Source of the DNA: Psychrobacter sp. I-STPA10
GTDB lineage: Bacteria; Pseudomonadota; Gammaproteobacteria; Pseudomonadales; Moraxellaceae
Reading direction: 5' to 3'
NCBI RefSeq assembly: GCF_021012795.1
Contig: NZ_VFYU01000005.1
Coordinates: 62,001 to 126,000, forward strand
Length of the DNA stretch: 64,000 nt
A model generated the notes under the pieces. That model did no database searches. It had not been told where the DNA came from and worked only from the letters and a program-made list of their open reading frames with translations. The position numbers and the translations under genes were made by a program. This document shows positions 28,137 through 37,598 of this stretch, piece after piece (position 1 is the stretch's first letter; each line of letters begins with the position of its first letter).

Positions 28137-28406
28137 TTATTGTGGTTGAGCAAGATGTGCTAATGCCATTTCAACTTCTTGTGTTAGCTCATCAATAGAC
28201 TCATAAGTCTGCCGACTGACGCCACGTTGTTGGCATTCGGTCAAAAATTCAACTTCTTCTAAATCAGCCCACCGACAAGCCCGTTTTAGGGTGACATTGC
28301 CTTGTCGATATTGGTCAATGATAAAATTTAAGGTCATCAATCCTGCAAGGTCAGCTTGGGCAAATTGTGTTGCCATATCATTAGGAATAGAGATGGTGAT
28401 ATCCAT
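28137..28406 (-). CDS. UPF0175 family antitoxin
   Basis: 89-residue protein beginning MDITISIPNDMATQF, with a helix-turn-helix style segment (LNFIIDQYRQGNVTLKRACRWADLEEVEFL) typical of UPF0175 antitoxins, which bind a DUF3368 toxin and their own promoter. It lies 12 bp upstream of the broken toxin in the same direction. It looks intact although its partner is disrupted. A longer GA-rich leader with AAGGATAAT supports the start. Confidence 0.82.
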   Translation of the reverse strand: MDITISIPNDMATQFAQADLAGLMTLNFIIDQYRQGNVTLKRACRWADLEEVEFLTECQQRGVSRQTYESIDELTQEVEMALAHLAQPQ

Positions 28407-28461
28407 ATAAATTATCCTTACATATTTGTATGGTAATAAGGCAAGTATGCAATAGTTTGTA

Positions 28462-29400
28462 TTAAATCACAAACTTTACTAATTCAAATTCGCTATGTGG
28501 TGTTGGATTGTCATCAGTACCCGTTTTAGTGTTTGTTTTGATGTCTGTTTCAATGACCACGCCAATCACTGCCTCCACAAATTGGCGTGAACTGCCCAAA
28601 TTGTGTACCCGCCAATCCCCTAACACATAACGCTGCTTGTTTTTTTGAGCATGCTTATTATTATCATCAATAGTATGAATGGCAGGGCGGTGGGTATGCC
28701 CATGAATAAGATGGTTAACGCCATTAACATCGTTGCCAATAATATTGTTAATATTACTGACCGCTTGGCAAACGGCTTGCTCATTAACGTCCATGATATA
28801 AGTTGCTTTTTTGGCATTGTCTGCTTGACTTTTTAAGCGTAGCTTTTCAGCAAGCTCAAGGCGTTTTTTTAAAGGTTTGCGTAGTAAATACCACTGTACT
28901 ATTGGGTGGCGCATAAACTTACGAAAGCGTTGATAGCGTTTGTCATCGGTGCAAAGGGCGTCCCCATGCTCTAGTCGATAGCCATGCTCACCAACTTGTA
29001 AATGATATGGTTCCTGTATTAACTGCCCGCCAAAGATATTGCAAAATGTTTGTCCTAACAAAAAATCCCGATTGCCATGCATCACAAAAATTTGGCAGCC
29101 TGCAATACGCAACTGCTTTAGTTTGCTTACAATCGGTGTGAGCCAATGAGATTGTTTTTGCTTATCATTTAAGCTTAAATACACATCATCACCAATCCAA
29201 GCATCAAACCAATCTCCCAAAATATATAAGGCAGTTAAGTTTGGTAGCACTAATAAGTCATCAAGCAATGCCAAAAAAGCCTGCACCAAAACACGTTGGG
29301 CAGGCTGATTATTAGATAAATGTAAATCACTGATTAGCACCTGTTTTATGTCATGCGGACGGGTGGTAAGCAGATGATTATAATTAGCAAAGTTATTCAT
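28462..29400 (-). CDS. lpxH: UDP-2,3-diacylglucosamine diphosphatase LpxH
   Basis: Calcineurin-like metallophosphoesterase giving lipid X in lipid A synthesis. Metal motifs are ISDLHLSNNQP, LGDWFDAWIGDD, MHGNRDFLLG, EHGDALCTDD and IHGHTHRPAIH. At 312 aa it is about 70 residues longer than E. coli LpxH, through an N-terminal extension and an expanded Asn/Asp/Lys-rich C-terminal part. It lies downstream of a cyclophilin gene, an order also seen in enterobacteria (ppiB-lpxH). Confidence 0.93.
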   Translation of the reverse strand: MNNFANYNHLLTTRPHDIKQVLISDLHLSNNQPAQRVLVQAFLALLDDLLVLPNLTALYILGDWFDAWIGDDVYLSLNDKQKQSHWLTPIVSKLKQLRIAGCQIFVMHGNRDFLLGQTFCNIFGGQLIQEPYHLQVGEHGYRLEHGDALCTDDKRYQRFRKFMRHPIVQWYLLRKPLKKRLELAEKLRLKSQADNAKKATYIMDVNEQAVCQAVSNINNIIGNDVNGVNHLIHGHTHRPAIHTIDDNNKHAQKNKQRYVLGDWRVHNLGSSRQFVEAVIGVVIETDIKTNTKTGTDDNPTPHSEFELVKFVI

Positions 29401-29427
29401 TTAACATAAATATTAATTGCTAATAGA

Positions 29428-29934
29428 TTATTCACTAACAATTTTAGCATGATTGATAATAACAGGCTCTTTTGGTACATCGGCATGCATACTATAACGT
29501 CCAGTTGGTACGCCTTTAATTTTATTGACCACGTCCATACCATCAGTGACTTTACCAAATACAGCATATCCATAGGGGTCAACACCACCTTTATTTAATG
29601 ATGTATTATTATTGACATTGATAAAAAACTGACTGGTGGCAGAGTTTGGGTCTTGGGTACGAGCCATGGCAATCGTACCAACTTCATTTTTTAGTCCATT
29701 ATCGGCTTCATTTTTGATGGGCGCATTGGTCGGTTTTTGATTCATATTGATGTCCATACCACCGCCTTGAATCATAAAGCCATTAATAACACGGTGAAAA
29801 ATCGTGCCGTCATAATGGCCTGAACGTACATAATCTAAAAAGTTTTCTACAGTTTTTGGGGCTTTTTCTTCATTAAGTTCAATAACAATCGCACCATAAT
29901 TAGTATCTAATTCAACAACTGGCATATCTACCAT
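29428..29934 (-). CDS. ppiB: Cyclophilin-type peptidyl-prolyl isomerase
   Basis: Cytoplasmic proline isomerase. Cyclophilin motifs are [48 protein letters not shown] and [15 protein letters not shown]. The start at 29934 (MVDMPVVEL) is chosen because AAGGAAT precedes it and the family begins there; the frame runs 26 basic codons further upstream with no such support. No signal peptide. It precedes lpxH. Confidence 0.95.
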   Translation of the reverse strand: MVDMPVVELDTNYGAIVIELNEEKAPKTVENFLDYVRSGHYDGTIFHRVINGFMIQGGGMDINMNQKPTNAPIKNEADNGLKNEVGTIAMARTQDPNSATSQFFINVNNNTSLNKGGVDPYGYAVFGKVTDGMDVVNKIKGVPTGRYSMHADVPKEPVIINHAKIVSE

Positions 29935-30140
29935 GAGTCTATTCCTTATTGGTTTAAAATGGATTTTGTGTTTAAGCCGTCTTAGTCTAACGATTTTTTT
30001 CGGCTCTGTCATGTATCAGGCTGTTACAGAGTGGGGCAAACCTGATAGAATAACAATGACCAACTTATGATGGTTTTATAAATTAGGATAAAATGAACGT
30101 CAAACAAATATTAAACAACCAAATATAACGAGGAATGACC

Positions 30141-30515
30141 ATGAGTGAAGCAAAAAAAGTAGTATTTATCGGCTGGCACCCAGATGCGATTGATTTTAGC
30201 AAAATCCCTAATCTAACAGCTGAAAAATTAATCGCCCAATTAGAAAAAGACCGTCAACAACTCAATGAATTGGGCTATGATGCTGAAATTTTGTTTATCG
30301 ACTCACCACAAACTGCTTATGATACAGTGGCTGATGCAATGAAACAAACCCCTTATGATTGTGTGTTAATTGGGGCTGGCGTACGTCTGCCAGAGCCTCA
30401 CTTTTTAGTGTTTGAAAAAGTGGTCAACGCGGTACATGAATATGCGCCACAAGCTAAAATTTGCTTTAATACCAGTCCGATGGATACTGCGGAATCAGTA
30501 CAGCGTTGGGTGTAA
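30141..30515 (+). CDS. Conserved protein of unknown function
   Basis: 124 residues with a Rossmann-like alternating pattern: KKVVFIGWHP, then helix, then YDAEILFIDS, then YDCVLIGAGVRLPEPHFLVFEK, ending SVQRWV. GAGGA six bases before the ATG at 30141 makes this the better of two close starts. No catalytic motif was recognised. Clean codon use and a strong ribosome-binding site indicate a real gene. It is followed by a decayed antitoxin-like gene. Confidence 0.75.
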   Translation: MSEAKKVVFIGWHPDAIDFSKIPNLTAEKLIAQLEKDRQQLNELGYDAEILFIDSPQTAYDTVADAMKQTPYDCVLIGAGVRLPEPHFLVFEKVVNAVHEYAPQAKICFNTSPMDTAESVQRWV

Positions 30516-30567
30516 ATTAGTAGCTTGGTGTTTTTGCAAAATACTTGCAACATAGGAGGGCATAACA

Positions 30568-30859
30568 ATGCAAACTATGCAACGAAATATGCTTGCCAGA
30601 GAGTGTTAAGCAGTAGATAGAAACTGCCAAAGCTGACAACTCTCTTATGTTTACCAAGCAAGGGCAGGTGGCAAGCTGTGCCACGATTGAGCCAGCTCAA
30701 CAGACTATTGCACAGCAAAGCAACCATAACGATGCAAATAATCCACAGAAAAAACGCACATTATATGATTTATTTGCAGGCTATGTGGATGATGATATAG
30801 ACATTGATTTTCAAGCAGGGCGTAAAGATAATTTGTTTCAAACATTTAAGTTTGATTAA
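30568..30859 (+). pseudogene. Decayed Phd/YefM-like antitoxin
   Basis: An ATG at 30568 with AGGAGG just upstream begins MQTMQRNMLARE but stops at TAA 30607. From about 30622 another frame continues ETAKADNSLMFTKQGQVAS, which resembles the middle of Phd-type antitoxins, and ends RTLYDLFAGYV with an acidic tail at 30859. The two frames differ, so the gene appears frameshifted. No toxin follows; glnS is next. The family call is by eye and tentative. Confidence 0.5.
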
Positions 30860-30878
30860 TATTAGGAGCTTTTATTTA

Positions 30879-32621
30879 ATGAGCGACACAAAAAATAGCA
30901 ACAGTAATAGTAGTAACAACGAAAAAAATGACTTTATTCGTCATATTATCCGTGAGGATTTGGCAGAACAAAAGTATTCACAAATCGTTACCCGTTTTCC
31001 GCCTGAACCAAATGGCTATCTGCATTTGGGGCATGTAAAGTCAATTTGTCTAAACTTTGGTGTTGCTGAAGAGTTTGCTGGTATTTGCCATCTACGTTTT
31101 GATGACACCAACCCTACCGCTGAAAAACAAGACTATATTGATAATATTGAAAAAGATGTGCAGTGGCTTGGTTTTGAATGGGCAGGCGAGCCTCGCCATG
31201 CCTCTGCTTATTTTGACCAGTTGCATGAGTGGGCAGTTAAGCTTATTAAGCAGGGCGATGCGTATGTGGATTTGCAAACGCCCGAGCAAATCCGTGACAA
31301 TCGTGGCTCATTTGGCGAAGTGGGTAAGCCCTCACCGCAACGAGATGCCAGTGTTGAAGAGAACTTGCAACGCTTTGATGACATGAAAAATGGCAAATAT
31401 GCTGAGGGCGAAGCAGTATTGCGTGCCAAAATTGATATGGCAAGCCCAAATATGAACATGCGTGACCCTGTGATTTATCGGGTGATGCACCAGTCGCACC
31501 ACCAAACGGGCGATAAATGGTGTATTTATCCGATGTATGATTATGCGCACCCATTATCGGACGCTATTGAAGGTATCACGCATTCATTATGTACGCTAGA
31601 GTTTGAAGACCATCGCCCATTTTATGATTGGATAATAGAAAAAGTCGGTATTGACGTGCCACCACGCCAATATGAATTTAGTCGTCTGAATGTTGATCAT
31701 ACCTTGACCAGTAAACGTAAGCTCAAACAGCTCGTTGATGAGGGTATTGTTAGCGGTTGGGACGACCCACGTATGCTGACCATTGCTGGTATGCGTCGTC
31801 GGGGCTATACGCCAGAAGGCTTGCGAGATTTTTGTGAGCGGGTTGGTGTGGCAAAAGCTGATGGTGTGGTGGATTTTCGCTTACTTGAATTTAGTATCCG
31901 TCAATCATTAGAAACCACGACTGCTCGTGGTATGGCGGTATTAAAGCCGTTAAAAGTAACTATTACTAACTTTAGTGAGGCGGTGCAGGATTGGGAAACT
32001 CAAAAAGCGGATAGCGTCAATGCGCGTTGGGACGAGGACAATCAGGCATTGTGGCTAACGCAACCTTGCCACCCTAATGTCGATATGGGGGAACGAGAAA
32101 TCCCGTTTACTCAAACTATTTATATTGACCAAAGCGATTATGAGCTTGAGCCACCCAAAGGTTACAAACGCTTATCCCCTGAAAAACCAGAAATCCGCTT
32201 GCGTAATACCTATGTGTTGGCGGTGACTGAGCATGTGACCGATGCGGCGGGCAATGTGGTTGAGCTAAAAGCAACCATCGACCCGACCACACTGGGTAAA
32301 AATCCTGAAGACCGTAAGGTAAAAGGGGTAATCCATTGGGTATCAGCAAGTTTGGGTGTGCCTGCGACAGTGCGTTTATATGAGCATTTATTTGCCATTG
32401 ATGACCCAAGCAGTGCTAGTGATGTGCATCAGGCGTTAAATAAAAATTCATTAACGGTGCTTGATGCAGTGGTTGAACCATCACTTGCCAATGCAGATGC
32501 AGGTACTCGTTTCCAGTTTGAGCGTGAGGGCTACTTTATTGCTGATAGTGAAGAGCATAGCTCAGATAAACCTGTGTTTAATCAGATAGTTAGCTTGAGA
32601 GATAGTTTTAAGCCTGCTTAG
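30879..32621 (+). CDS. glnS: Glutaminyl-tRNA synthetase
   Basis: Class I synthetase charging tRNA-Gln. Signatures are PPEPNGYLHLGHVKSICLNFG (HIGH-type) and LTSKRKL (KMSKS-type), with the DDTNP motif (RFDDTNPTAEKQ) between them. The start at 30879 has TAGGAG upstream and removes an unrelated 25-codon leader that overlaps the pseudogene. An Asn/Ser-rich N-terminal stretch of about 18 residues precedes the conserved part. The anticodon-binding beta-barrels follow. About 580 aa, slightly longer than E. coli GlnS. Confidence 0.97.
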   Translation: MSDTKNSNSNSSNNEKNDFIRHIIREDLAEQKYSQIVTRFPPEPNGYLHLGHVKSICLNFGVAEEFAGICHLRFDDTNPTAEKQDYIDNIEKDVQWLGFEWAGEPRHASAYFDQLHEWAVKLIKQGDAYVDLQTPEQIRDNRGSFGEVGKPSPQRDASVEENLQRFDDMKNGKYAEGEAVLRAKIDMASPNMNMRDPVIYRVMHQSHHQTGDKWCIYPMYDYAHPLSDAIEGITHSLCTLEFEDHRPFYDWIIEKVGIDVPPRQYEFSRLNVDHTLTSKRKLKQLVDEGIVSGWDDPRMLTIAGMRRRGYTPEGLRDFCERVGVAKADGVVDFRLLEFSIRQSLETTTARGMAVLKPLKVTITNFSEAVQDWETQKADSVNARWDEDNQALWLTQPCHPNVDMGEREIPFTQTIYIDQSDYELEPPKGYKRLSPEKPEIRLRNTYVLAVTEHVTDAAGNVVELKATIDPTTLGKNPEDRKVKGVIHWVSASLGVPATVRLYEHLFAIDDPSSASDVHQALNKNSLTVLDAVVEPSLANADAGTRFQFEREGYFIADSEEHSSDKPVFNQIVSLRDSFKPA

Positions 32622-32663
32622 ATATTAGGCAGTATTTAGAGGTTATAGACAAAAGTTATAGAG

Positions 32664-32702
32664 ATATCCTGTTATCAACTTTGATGGCAGGATATTTTTT
32701 TA
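32664..32702 (+). terminator. Terminator after glnS
   Basis: ATATCCTG pairs with CAGGATAT, followed by a run of seven T, about 45 bases past the glnS stop. Confidence 0.75.
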
Positions 32703-32813
32703 TTAATAGTCTTAGCTAGAACAAAAGCTTCTAGGTTGTATGCTATTTTATAGTGGTAAGTCAGTTTTTTATAACATCTGCTTTAATAAACTTATTGATT
32801 AAGGAATAAGACA

Positions 32814-33218
32814 ATGCCACAATTACTTGAATTCATTGATAAAATCGCGCGTGATAAAGGGCGTGATGTGCTATATGTCACCTTTGATGTATCGAAACAA
32901 ACCACACAAAACCCAGAAAGATGGGCGGTACGAAAAGAGCTGATGGCGTGGCTTGATACCAATGATATTGGCTATCAACGCTGTGGCAATGTGGCTCAAC
33001 TTGCGATGATGGAATCTTATGAGGGGCAGTTATATATAGATGTGCCGTTTGATGAATCTGACCCACAATATATCAAAGTCAGAGACCACCTGGAATATAG
33101 CGATGCCGTACCAAAAATTGAGGGCGTATATTTTTGGGTGCTACCATTAGAAGATGCGATGCGTAATAAACACCATGATGAGCCGGGGTTTTGGGAGGAT
33201 TGGGGGGATAATTTTTAG
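32814..33218 (+). CDS. Conserved protein of unknown function
   Basis: 134 residues, acidic and soluble. It opens MPQLLEFIDKIARDKGRDV, then LYVTFD, IGYQRCGNVAQLAM and LYIDVPFDESDPQY, and ends in a Trp/Asp-rich tail (GFWEDWGDNF). TAAGGAATAAG precedes the ATG. No domain was recognised. It lies between glnS and the TerA-like gene in the same direction. Confidence 0.7.
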   Translation: MPQLLEFIDKIARDKGRDVLYVTFDVSKQTTQNPERWAVRKELMAWLDTNDIGYQRCGNVAQLAMMESYEGQLYIDVPFDESDPQYIKVRDHLEYSDAVPKIEGVYFWVLPLEDAMRNKHHDEPGFWEDWGDNF

Positions 33219-33299
33219 CCCAGATGTCTTTAATCCTATGTTTAGCTTTGTGTTAAATTCTCGTATAATTTGATAACAACCAAATAGGAGACAACAATC

Positions 33300-34583
33300 A
33301 TGCAGATGGTCACAGGACAAAAAATTAAGTTTGCTGAGCTTGGTATTAACGATATTAACCAAACGTTTACCTTGGTTGTTGAGCTAATCATGAGCCATGC
33401 TGTGATTGATGTCGCCTGTTTTGGCTTGGATACAGGGCAACAGTTGGTCAGTGATGATTATATGGTGTTTTATAATCAGCCCCAAACGCCTTGTTCTGCG
33501 GTTAGCTTACAAGAGATAAACTCACAGCATCGTTTTGATATTAATCTTAATAAACTGTCTGCTAATATTGATTATCTGGTATTAACTGCTACCATTGATG
33601 GGCAACAAACCATGCGTCAGCTTGAACATGGTAAAGTATGGCTTGAGCAAGCGGGACAAACCATTGCTGAGTATGGGTTTGATGGTAATACGTTTGATAA
33701 TGAACGGGCAGTGATGTTATTGCAAGTTTATCGAAAAAGTGATGTTTGGCGGATTAATGCGATTGGTCAAGGGTTTAATGGGGGATTATCTGCTTTGGTG
33801 ACCCATTTTGGGGGAGAAGTTGCTGATGATACCCCAGCCACACCGCAATTATCCTCACACAGTCAACATCAATCCCAGACTATTCAGCCTAGTCTCTCTA
33901 CTTCTACTACTCCCCCATCTCTTTCATCATCGCTTAATTTAACCAAAGTGACTTTGGATAAACCTGGAAGTGAACATCGAATCAATCTGACAAAAGGCAG
34001 TGTTGATAAGCTCATTGTTGAAGCGATATGGGTAGATAATGGCGACAGTAGTGCTGATAATGATGACCTAGATTTAAGGGTAGGGATACTGCCTCAGCAA
34101 GCAAAAGAGATGATTTATATTCATGCACCACAGCAGGTTGGTAGTTTTTCTACCATGCCTTATGTCTATCATCATGGTGATGTGCAAGTAGCGAGTATTG
34201 ATGAGCCTGGTAAAGAAACGGTCACCGTCAACCCTGCGATTGCCCAACATTATGGTGGTAAAGTTGCCTTAGTCTTTTCCGTTTATTCGGCAATCGGTAA
34301 TGGGGTGGTGTCCATCGCCTCATTACAGCCTAAAATGCGTATGCAATATCGTGACCAAGTGGTCGAATGTGTGTTTAATATCAAAGCCTCTCCAAAGGCA
34401 AAAAGTCGTTTTGTTTATACTTATGTCATTGGTATTGCCATCATTGATGAGCATGGCATCACCTTACAGCATTCTGGTGAAACCAGTAAACGTATGAGTG
34501 AGGCAACACCACGCCTTATTTGGCATGGTGATAAAGTAGAGATGAAAATAGATGGCAAATCAATGTTTAAAACACCTGTATAG
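33300..34583 (+). CDS. TerA-like tellurite-resistance/stress protein
   Basis: 427 residues with two TerD-family halves. The N-terminal domain starts MQMVTGQKIKFAEL, with GLDTG and a YGFDGNTFDNERAVMLLQVYR-like core. A Ser/Gln/Thr-rich linker (about residues 178-215) follows. The C-terminal half resembles TerA: VTLDKPGSEHRINLTKGS, the calcium-site-like DNDDLDLRVGI, HYGGKVALVFSVYSAIGNG, and SFVYTYVIG-like FVYTYVIGIAIID. AGGAGA precedes the ATG. TerB/C/D/E/Z are not in the window, so it stands alone. Confidence 0.85.
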   Translation: MQMVTGQKIKFAELGINDINQTFTLVVELIMSHAVIDVACFGLDTGQQLVSDDYMVFYNQPQTPCSAVSLQEINSQHRFDINLNKLSANIDYLVLTATIDGQQTMRQLEHGKVWLEQAGQTIAEYGFDGNTFDNERAVMLLQVYRKSDVWRINAIGQGFNGGLSALVTHFGGEVADDTPATPQLSSHSQHQSQTIQPSLSTSTTPPSLSSSLNLTKVTLDKPGSEHRINLTKGSVDKLIVEAIWVDNGDSSADNDDLDLRVGILPQQAKEMIYIHAPQQVGSFSTMPYVYHHGDVQVASIDEPGKETVTVNPAIAQHYGGKVALVFSVYSAIGNGVVSIASLQPKMRMQYRDQVVECVFNIKASPKAKSRFVYTYVIGIAIIDEHGITLQHSGETSKRMSEATPRLIWHGDKVEMKIDGKSMFKTPV

Positions 34584-34629
34584 AGAATGTATACTATACA
34601 GATGTTTAAACTTTAATTGAGTCGTTAAA

Positions 34630-35076
34630 CTAGCCATTAAACATATCAATCTCTTGTACTCTGCGACTGCCTTTACCTCTACGGTCTTCAACTGCTTGGC
34701 GGATTTGTTGCCTTAGCTGTTCACCTTGACAAATGGCTTGCAGAATAATCAAGCTATCGGTTGCATCAGAGGTAAATAAAGTCAAATTACCGCGTCCGAC
34801 CAAGCGCAATAAAAATGGACGCTCATAGCGCATGTCTTTGACTCGGTATAACTCAAGCTCATCAAACTGCTGGCTAAACACCCCTGTTTTAATTTGTAGG
34901 CGTTGATTGGTCAGCGTATATTTGGTGCTTTTTAATTGAATGATTTTCCACAGTAAAATAAACAGAGGAAAAACCAACCAAAAAAATAGCACACAAAAGA
35001 TATAGGTCTTTAAATTTAGAAAGTGTGAAGGTTTACCTTGCCAGATAATAGTTTCAGTAGAGTTAGCGATAGACAT
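34630..35076 (-). CDS. Bacterial PH-domain membrane protein
   Basis: 148 residues with one hydrophobic hairpin (YIFCVLFFWLVFPLFILLWKII) followed by a bPH2-type domain: STKYTLTNQRLQIKTGVFSQQFDELELYRVKD. The C terminus is basic (DRRGKGSRRVQE). Such proteins are membrane-associated and of unknown function. Convergent with the TerA-like gene, 46 bases apart. Confidence 0.82.
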   Translation of the reverse strand: MSIANSTETIIWQGKPSHFLNLKTYIFCVLFFWLVFPLFILLWKIIQLKSTKYTLTNQRLQIKTGVFSQQFDELELYRVKDMRYERPFLLRLVGRGNLTLFTSDATDSLIILQAICQGEQLRQQIRQAVEDRRGKGSRRVQEIDMFNG

Positions 35077-35160
35077 AAAAGCTCCTTGTTAACCTTAGTG
35101 TATAAAAAGTGCGTAAAATAAAAGAAAGATAGGTTTAAATTGGCTATTAATGAGAGGGCA

Positions 35161-35191
35161 TAAAAAAGCCCAACAGAGATGTTGGGCTTTC
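35161..35191 (-). terminator. Terminator after the PD-(D/E)XK gene
   Basis: AAAAAAGCCCAACA and TGTTGGGCTTT form a stem. The U-run lies on the minus-strand side, about 70 bases after the nuclease gene's stop. Confidence 0.8.
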
Positions 35192-35260
35192 CCGCAATAT
35201 TATTAGGCTGTCAGGTAGACACGAACGTTCCTAAGTTTTGTAACTGTTTGTAATCTAGAG

Positions 35261-36529
35261 TTATTTGATACAGTTATTTTCTTTAAGTAGCTGATAAATT
35301 GCATCAACTTCATCTATGATTTTTTCTGCCATTGTACCATCCTTTATCATTTGCCAAGGTTCACTTGAGTTCCACCAGTCATGGGGTTGAAACTCATACC
35401 AACCTGCCCAATGATTACATGATTCTGGATTTTTACTAATAAATTTTTCCCGAAATAATTTTTCAGTTTTTATAAACTCTTCATTGTCTTGATTATAGCT
35501 TTCTTCTTTTGAGTATATACCTAGATGAGGGCGGTGGAAATCAGTTCCTTCAAAGTCTAAATGGATTTCTATTTTATTATTGGGGATTAGGAATATAATT
35601 TTTTCATTTTTATTCCAGATTTTTAATTTGGTTGAGGTTAATTTATAAGGGCGTTCTTTGCTATTCTTAATGGCTTCTGATAGATCATTCTTCAGCTTTT
35701 GTATGAAGTAAATTTTCATTTGTTTAAGATTATGAAAGATTTTAAAGCTGGAATCTATAGAATATTTACTATCAATCATTAACTCTAATACTGCATTTTC
35801 TTCTGTCATATCTTGTACTCCTAAAAATTTTTGTTGGATAAATTTTATAAATTGACTAAGAAACTCATTGACACTATGATTTTGGCATTCAACTTGGCAA
35901 GCCTTTAACCAGTCAATTAATTGACTAAATTTTAAAGCAGTAAATTTTTTATTTTCTATCCATGTATTGAGAGTTTCTTCATCTACACTATAGATACTGG
36001 GATTACCAGAACTATACTCTTCATTGTATTCTTTAAGATAAACCATGTGCCAATTACCACGACTGCGTATTTCAATTTCCGACGCATAGTCTTTAAGCTG
36101 GTTTTTTTGGTCACCAGCATAAGGTTTATTTTCAATACAAATTCCATAATGTTGCTCATTTACAGTACAAGATAGGTAAATATCCATACGGCGATAGGTT
36201 TGACTTGCTCTTGTACCCTCTTCTATTGTGACACTGACCTTAGATAAGTTGTCTAAAAAAGGTTGCCAATTGATTTGGCTAACTGCTTGATTTGAAATAT
36301 CAGGTAGGCAATGCTCAATAAATAGCTTTAAAAAAGTCTCTTTTTGGTCATGGCTACCTTGTGGGTTAAGTAAATCCGCTAAGATATAGCTAAGTCCTGT
36401 TTCATTGGTGCTGATATAGTCAAATACACTAAAGTTTGGAGCAAGTTGGCGACCATATAATTTTTGAGCAGATTGTAGCGTTTTAATTTCTATATTGACA
36501 TTCTCTAGCAGGTTTTTAACATTATTCAT
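35261..36529 (-). CDS. PD-(D/E)XK nuclease-family protein
   Basis: 422 residues. The nuclease core is visible: Glu43 (NETGLSYILADLLNP), Asp116 (RRMDIYL), and GICIENKPYAGDQKNQL with Glu133 and Lys135 as the ExK pair. This matches the PD-(D/E)XK group often annotated PDDEXK_4. The C-terminal half (HWAGWYEFQPHDWW) is probably for substrate or partner binding. AAGGA precedes the ATG. AT-rich and alone between spacers, it is typical of accessory nucleases in defence regions, but no partner gene abuts it. Confidence 0.8.
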   Translation of the reverse strand: MNNVKNLLENVNIEIKTLQSAQKLYGRQLAPNFSVFDYISTNETGLSYILADLLNPQGSHDQKETFLKLFIEHCLPDISNQAVSQINWQPFLDNLSKVSVTIEEGTRASQTYRRMDIYLSCTVNEQHYGICIENKPYAGDQKNQLKDYASEIEIRSRGNWHMVYLKEYNEEYSSGNPSIYSVDEETLNTWIENKKFTALKFSQLIDWLKACQVECQNHSVNEFLSQFIKFIQQKFLGVQDMTEENAVLELMIDSKYSIDSSFKIFHNLKQMKIYFIQKLKNDLSEAIKNSKERPYKLTSTKLKIWNKNEKIIFLIPNNKIEIHLDFEGTDFHRPHLGIYSKEESYNQDNEEFIKTEKLFREKFISKNPESCNHWAGWYEFQPHDWWNSSEPWQMIKDGTMAEKIIDEVDAIYQLLKENNCIK

Positions 36530-36836
36530 AGGTTTTCCTTGTTTGTTGTATTTTTGGGTGGAGATTAAAAAAGAAACCGACTGTCAGTGTCTGGTGGTTA
36601 AGTTATGAGTGGTAAGGTGTCATTTGTAAAGTGTGATGGGCTGATTGATAAAAGGGGTGGTCGCCCTGCAACACGTAAATAGTAAAGCAGTATCTTTTCT
36701 GCCCCCTGCTTTTGGTGGGGACTTGACACTCACCCAGTCGATTCCAAACTGGTTATACTAGGCATTTGCAATAAATATACTGCAAATACGGTTTACATTA
36801 TTATTATCGTGTGACAAATATATCTTATATTAGCCC
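36530..36836. other. Intergenic region, no gene seen
   Basis: 307 bp between two minus-strand genes. A 25-codon frame at 36605-36682 lacks a ribosome-binding site and is not called. The AT-rich right half contains GCAAATA/TATTTGC-like inverted words. Nothing else supported. Confidence 0.5.
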
Positions 36837-37307
36837 TTAATCTAGCAGGTCAATGTGCCAGTTGTTTTCTTGGATTGTGATATTAAGGTGACGCATTTTC
36901 ATAGAAATATCATCGGCTTGTTTTTGTAGGTCAGCTACAGGAACGGTCACTTTTATATTTTCCAAGTCATGGTATCTTTCTCCAAAATATGAATCGTGGG
37001 TTTTAGTGGTAGATTCAATGGTACTGGTCAGCAATTTATGGCGATTTCTTAACGTGTCACGCTCAGTAAGAAGCTTAAGCATGGTTCTTCCATCGCTGGT
37101 TTTTGCTAGGGTATTGGTGCGGTGAATCCGTTCCATTAGGTTATCTAGTTCATCAATGATCCTATTGGCTTTGACAATCATTTCATTGGGGTCAATGTTG
37201 GGGTTGCTTTCTTTATGAACCACCGAATTTTTTTGGATTATATTTTTGGTGTCGCTTAATTTTTTTTGCAAATCACCACGAATGATTAAAGCTTTAGCAA
37301 GTTTCAT
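36837..37307 (-). CDS. DIP1984 family protein
   Basis: 156-residue, almost wholly alpha-helical protein of the DIP1984 family, of unknown function. It begins MKLAKALIIRGDLQKKLSD, followed by a long coiled-coil region (MIVKANRIIDELDNLMERIHRTN) and ends with a second coil through NNWHIDLL. These proteins sit sporadically in bacterial genomes. Preceded by AGGAGCAAT. Flanked by a 505-bp spacer containing a repeat. Confidence 0.8.
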   Translation of the reverse strand: MKLAKALIIRGDLQKKLSDTKNIIQKNSVVHKESNPNIDPNEMIVKANRIIDELDNLMERIHRTNTLAKTSDGRTMLKLLTERDTLRNRHKLLTSTIESTTKTHDSYFGERYHDLENIKVTVPVADLQKQADDISMKMRHLNITIQENNWHIDLLD

Positions 37308-37598
37308 TATATTGCTCCTATTTGCTTATGGTAAATGGTTTATTAATAGTTTGATAAAATCTCAATGTCAGTTGACTAAAAATAATCTGCTAAACAATTA
37401 ATTAACTAAATAGTCGTTATCATAATGATAATATTGTATATATTAATAACTATATCATTGCACCCTATAAGCTGTTAAATAATCCATTGTTTAATCTTTG
37501 CTAGCTACTCATCGTAACTTATGAATTATTATAACCAATATCCTAGAAAATGAGTTTCTAGCTATAAAAATAAATCCATTTTTTTTACTTTTTTAACC

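Noticed and set aside
36605..36682. A 25-residue open frame beginning MSGKVSF and ending RPATRK
   Set aside because: No ribosome-binding site, very short, and no context that would suggest a gene; possibly chance or a relic.
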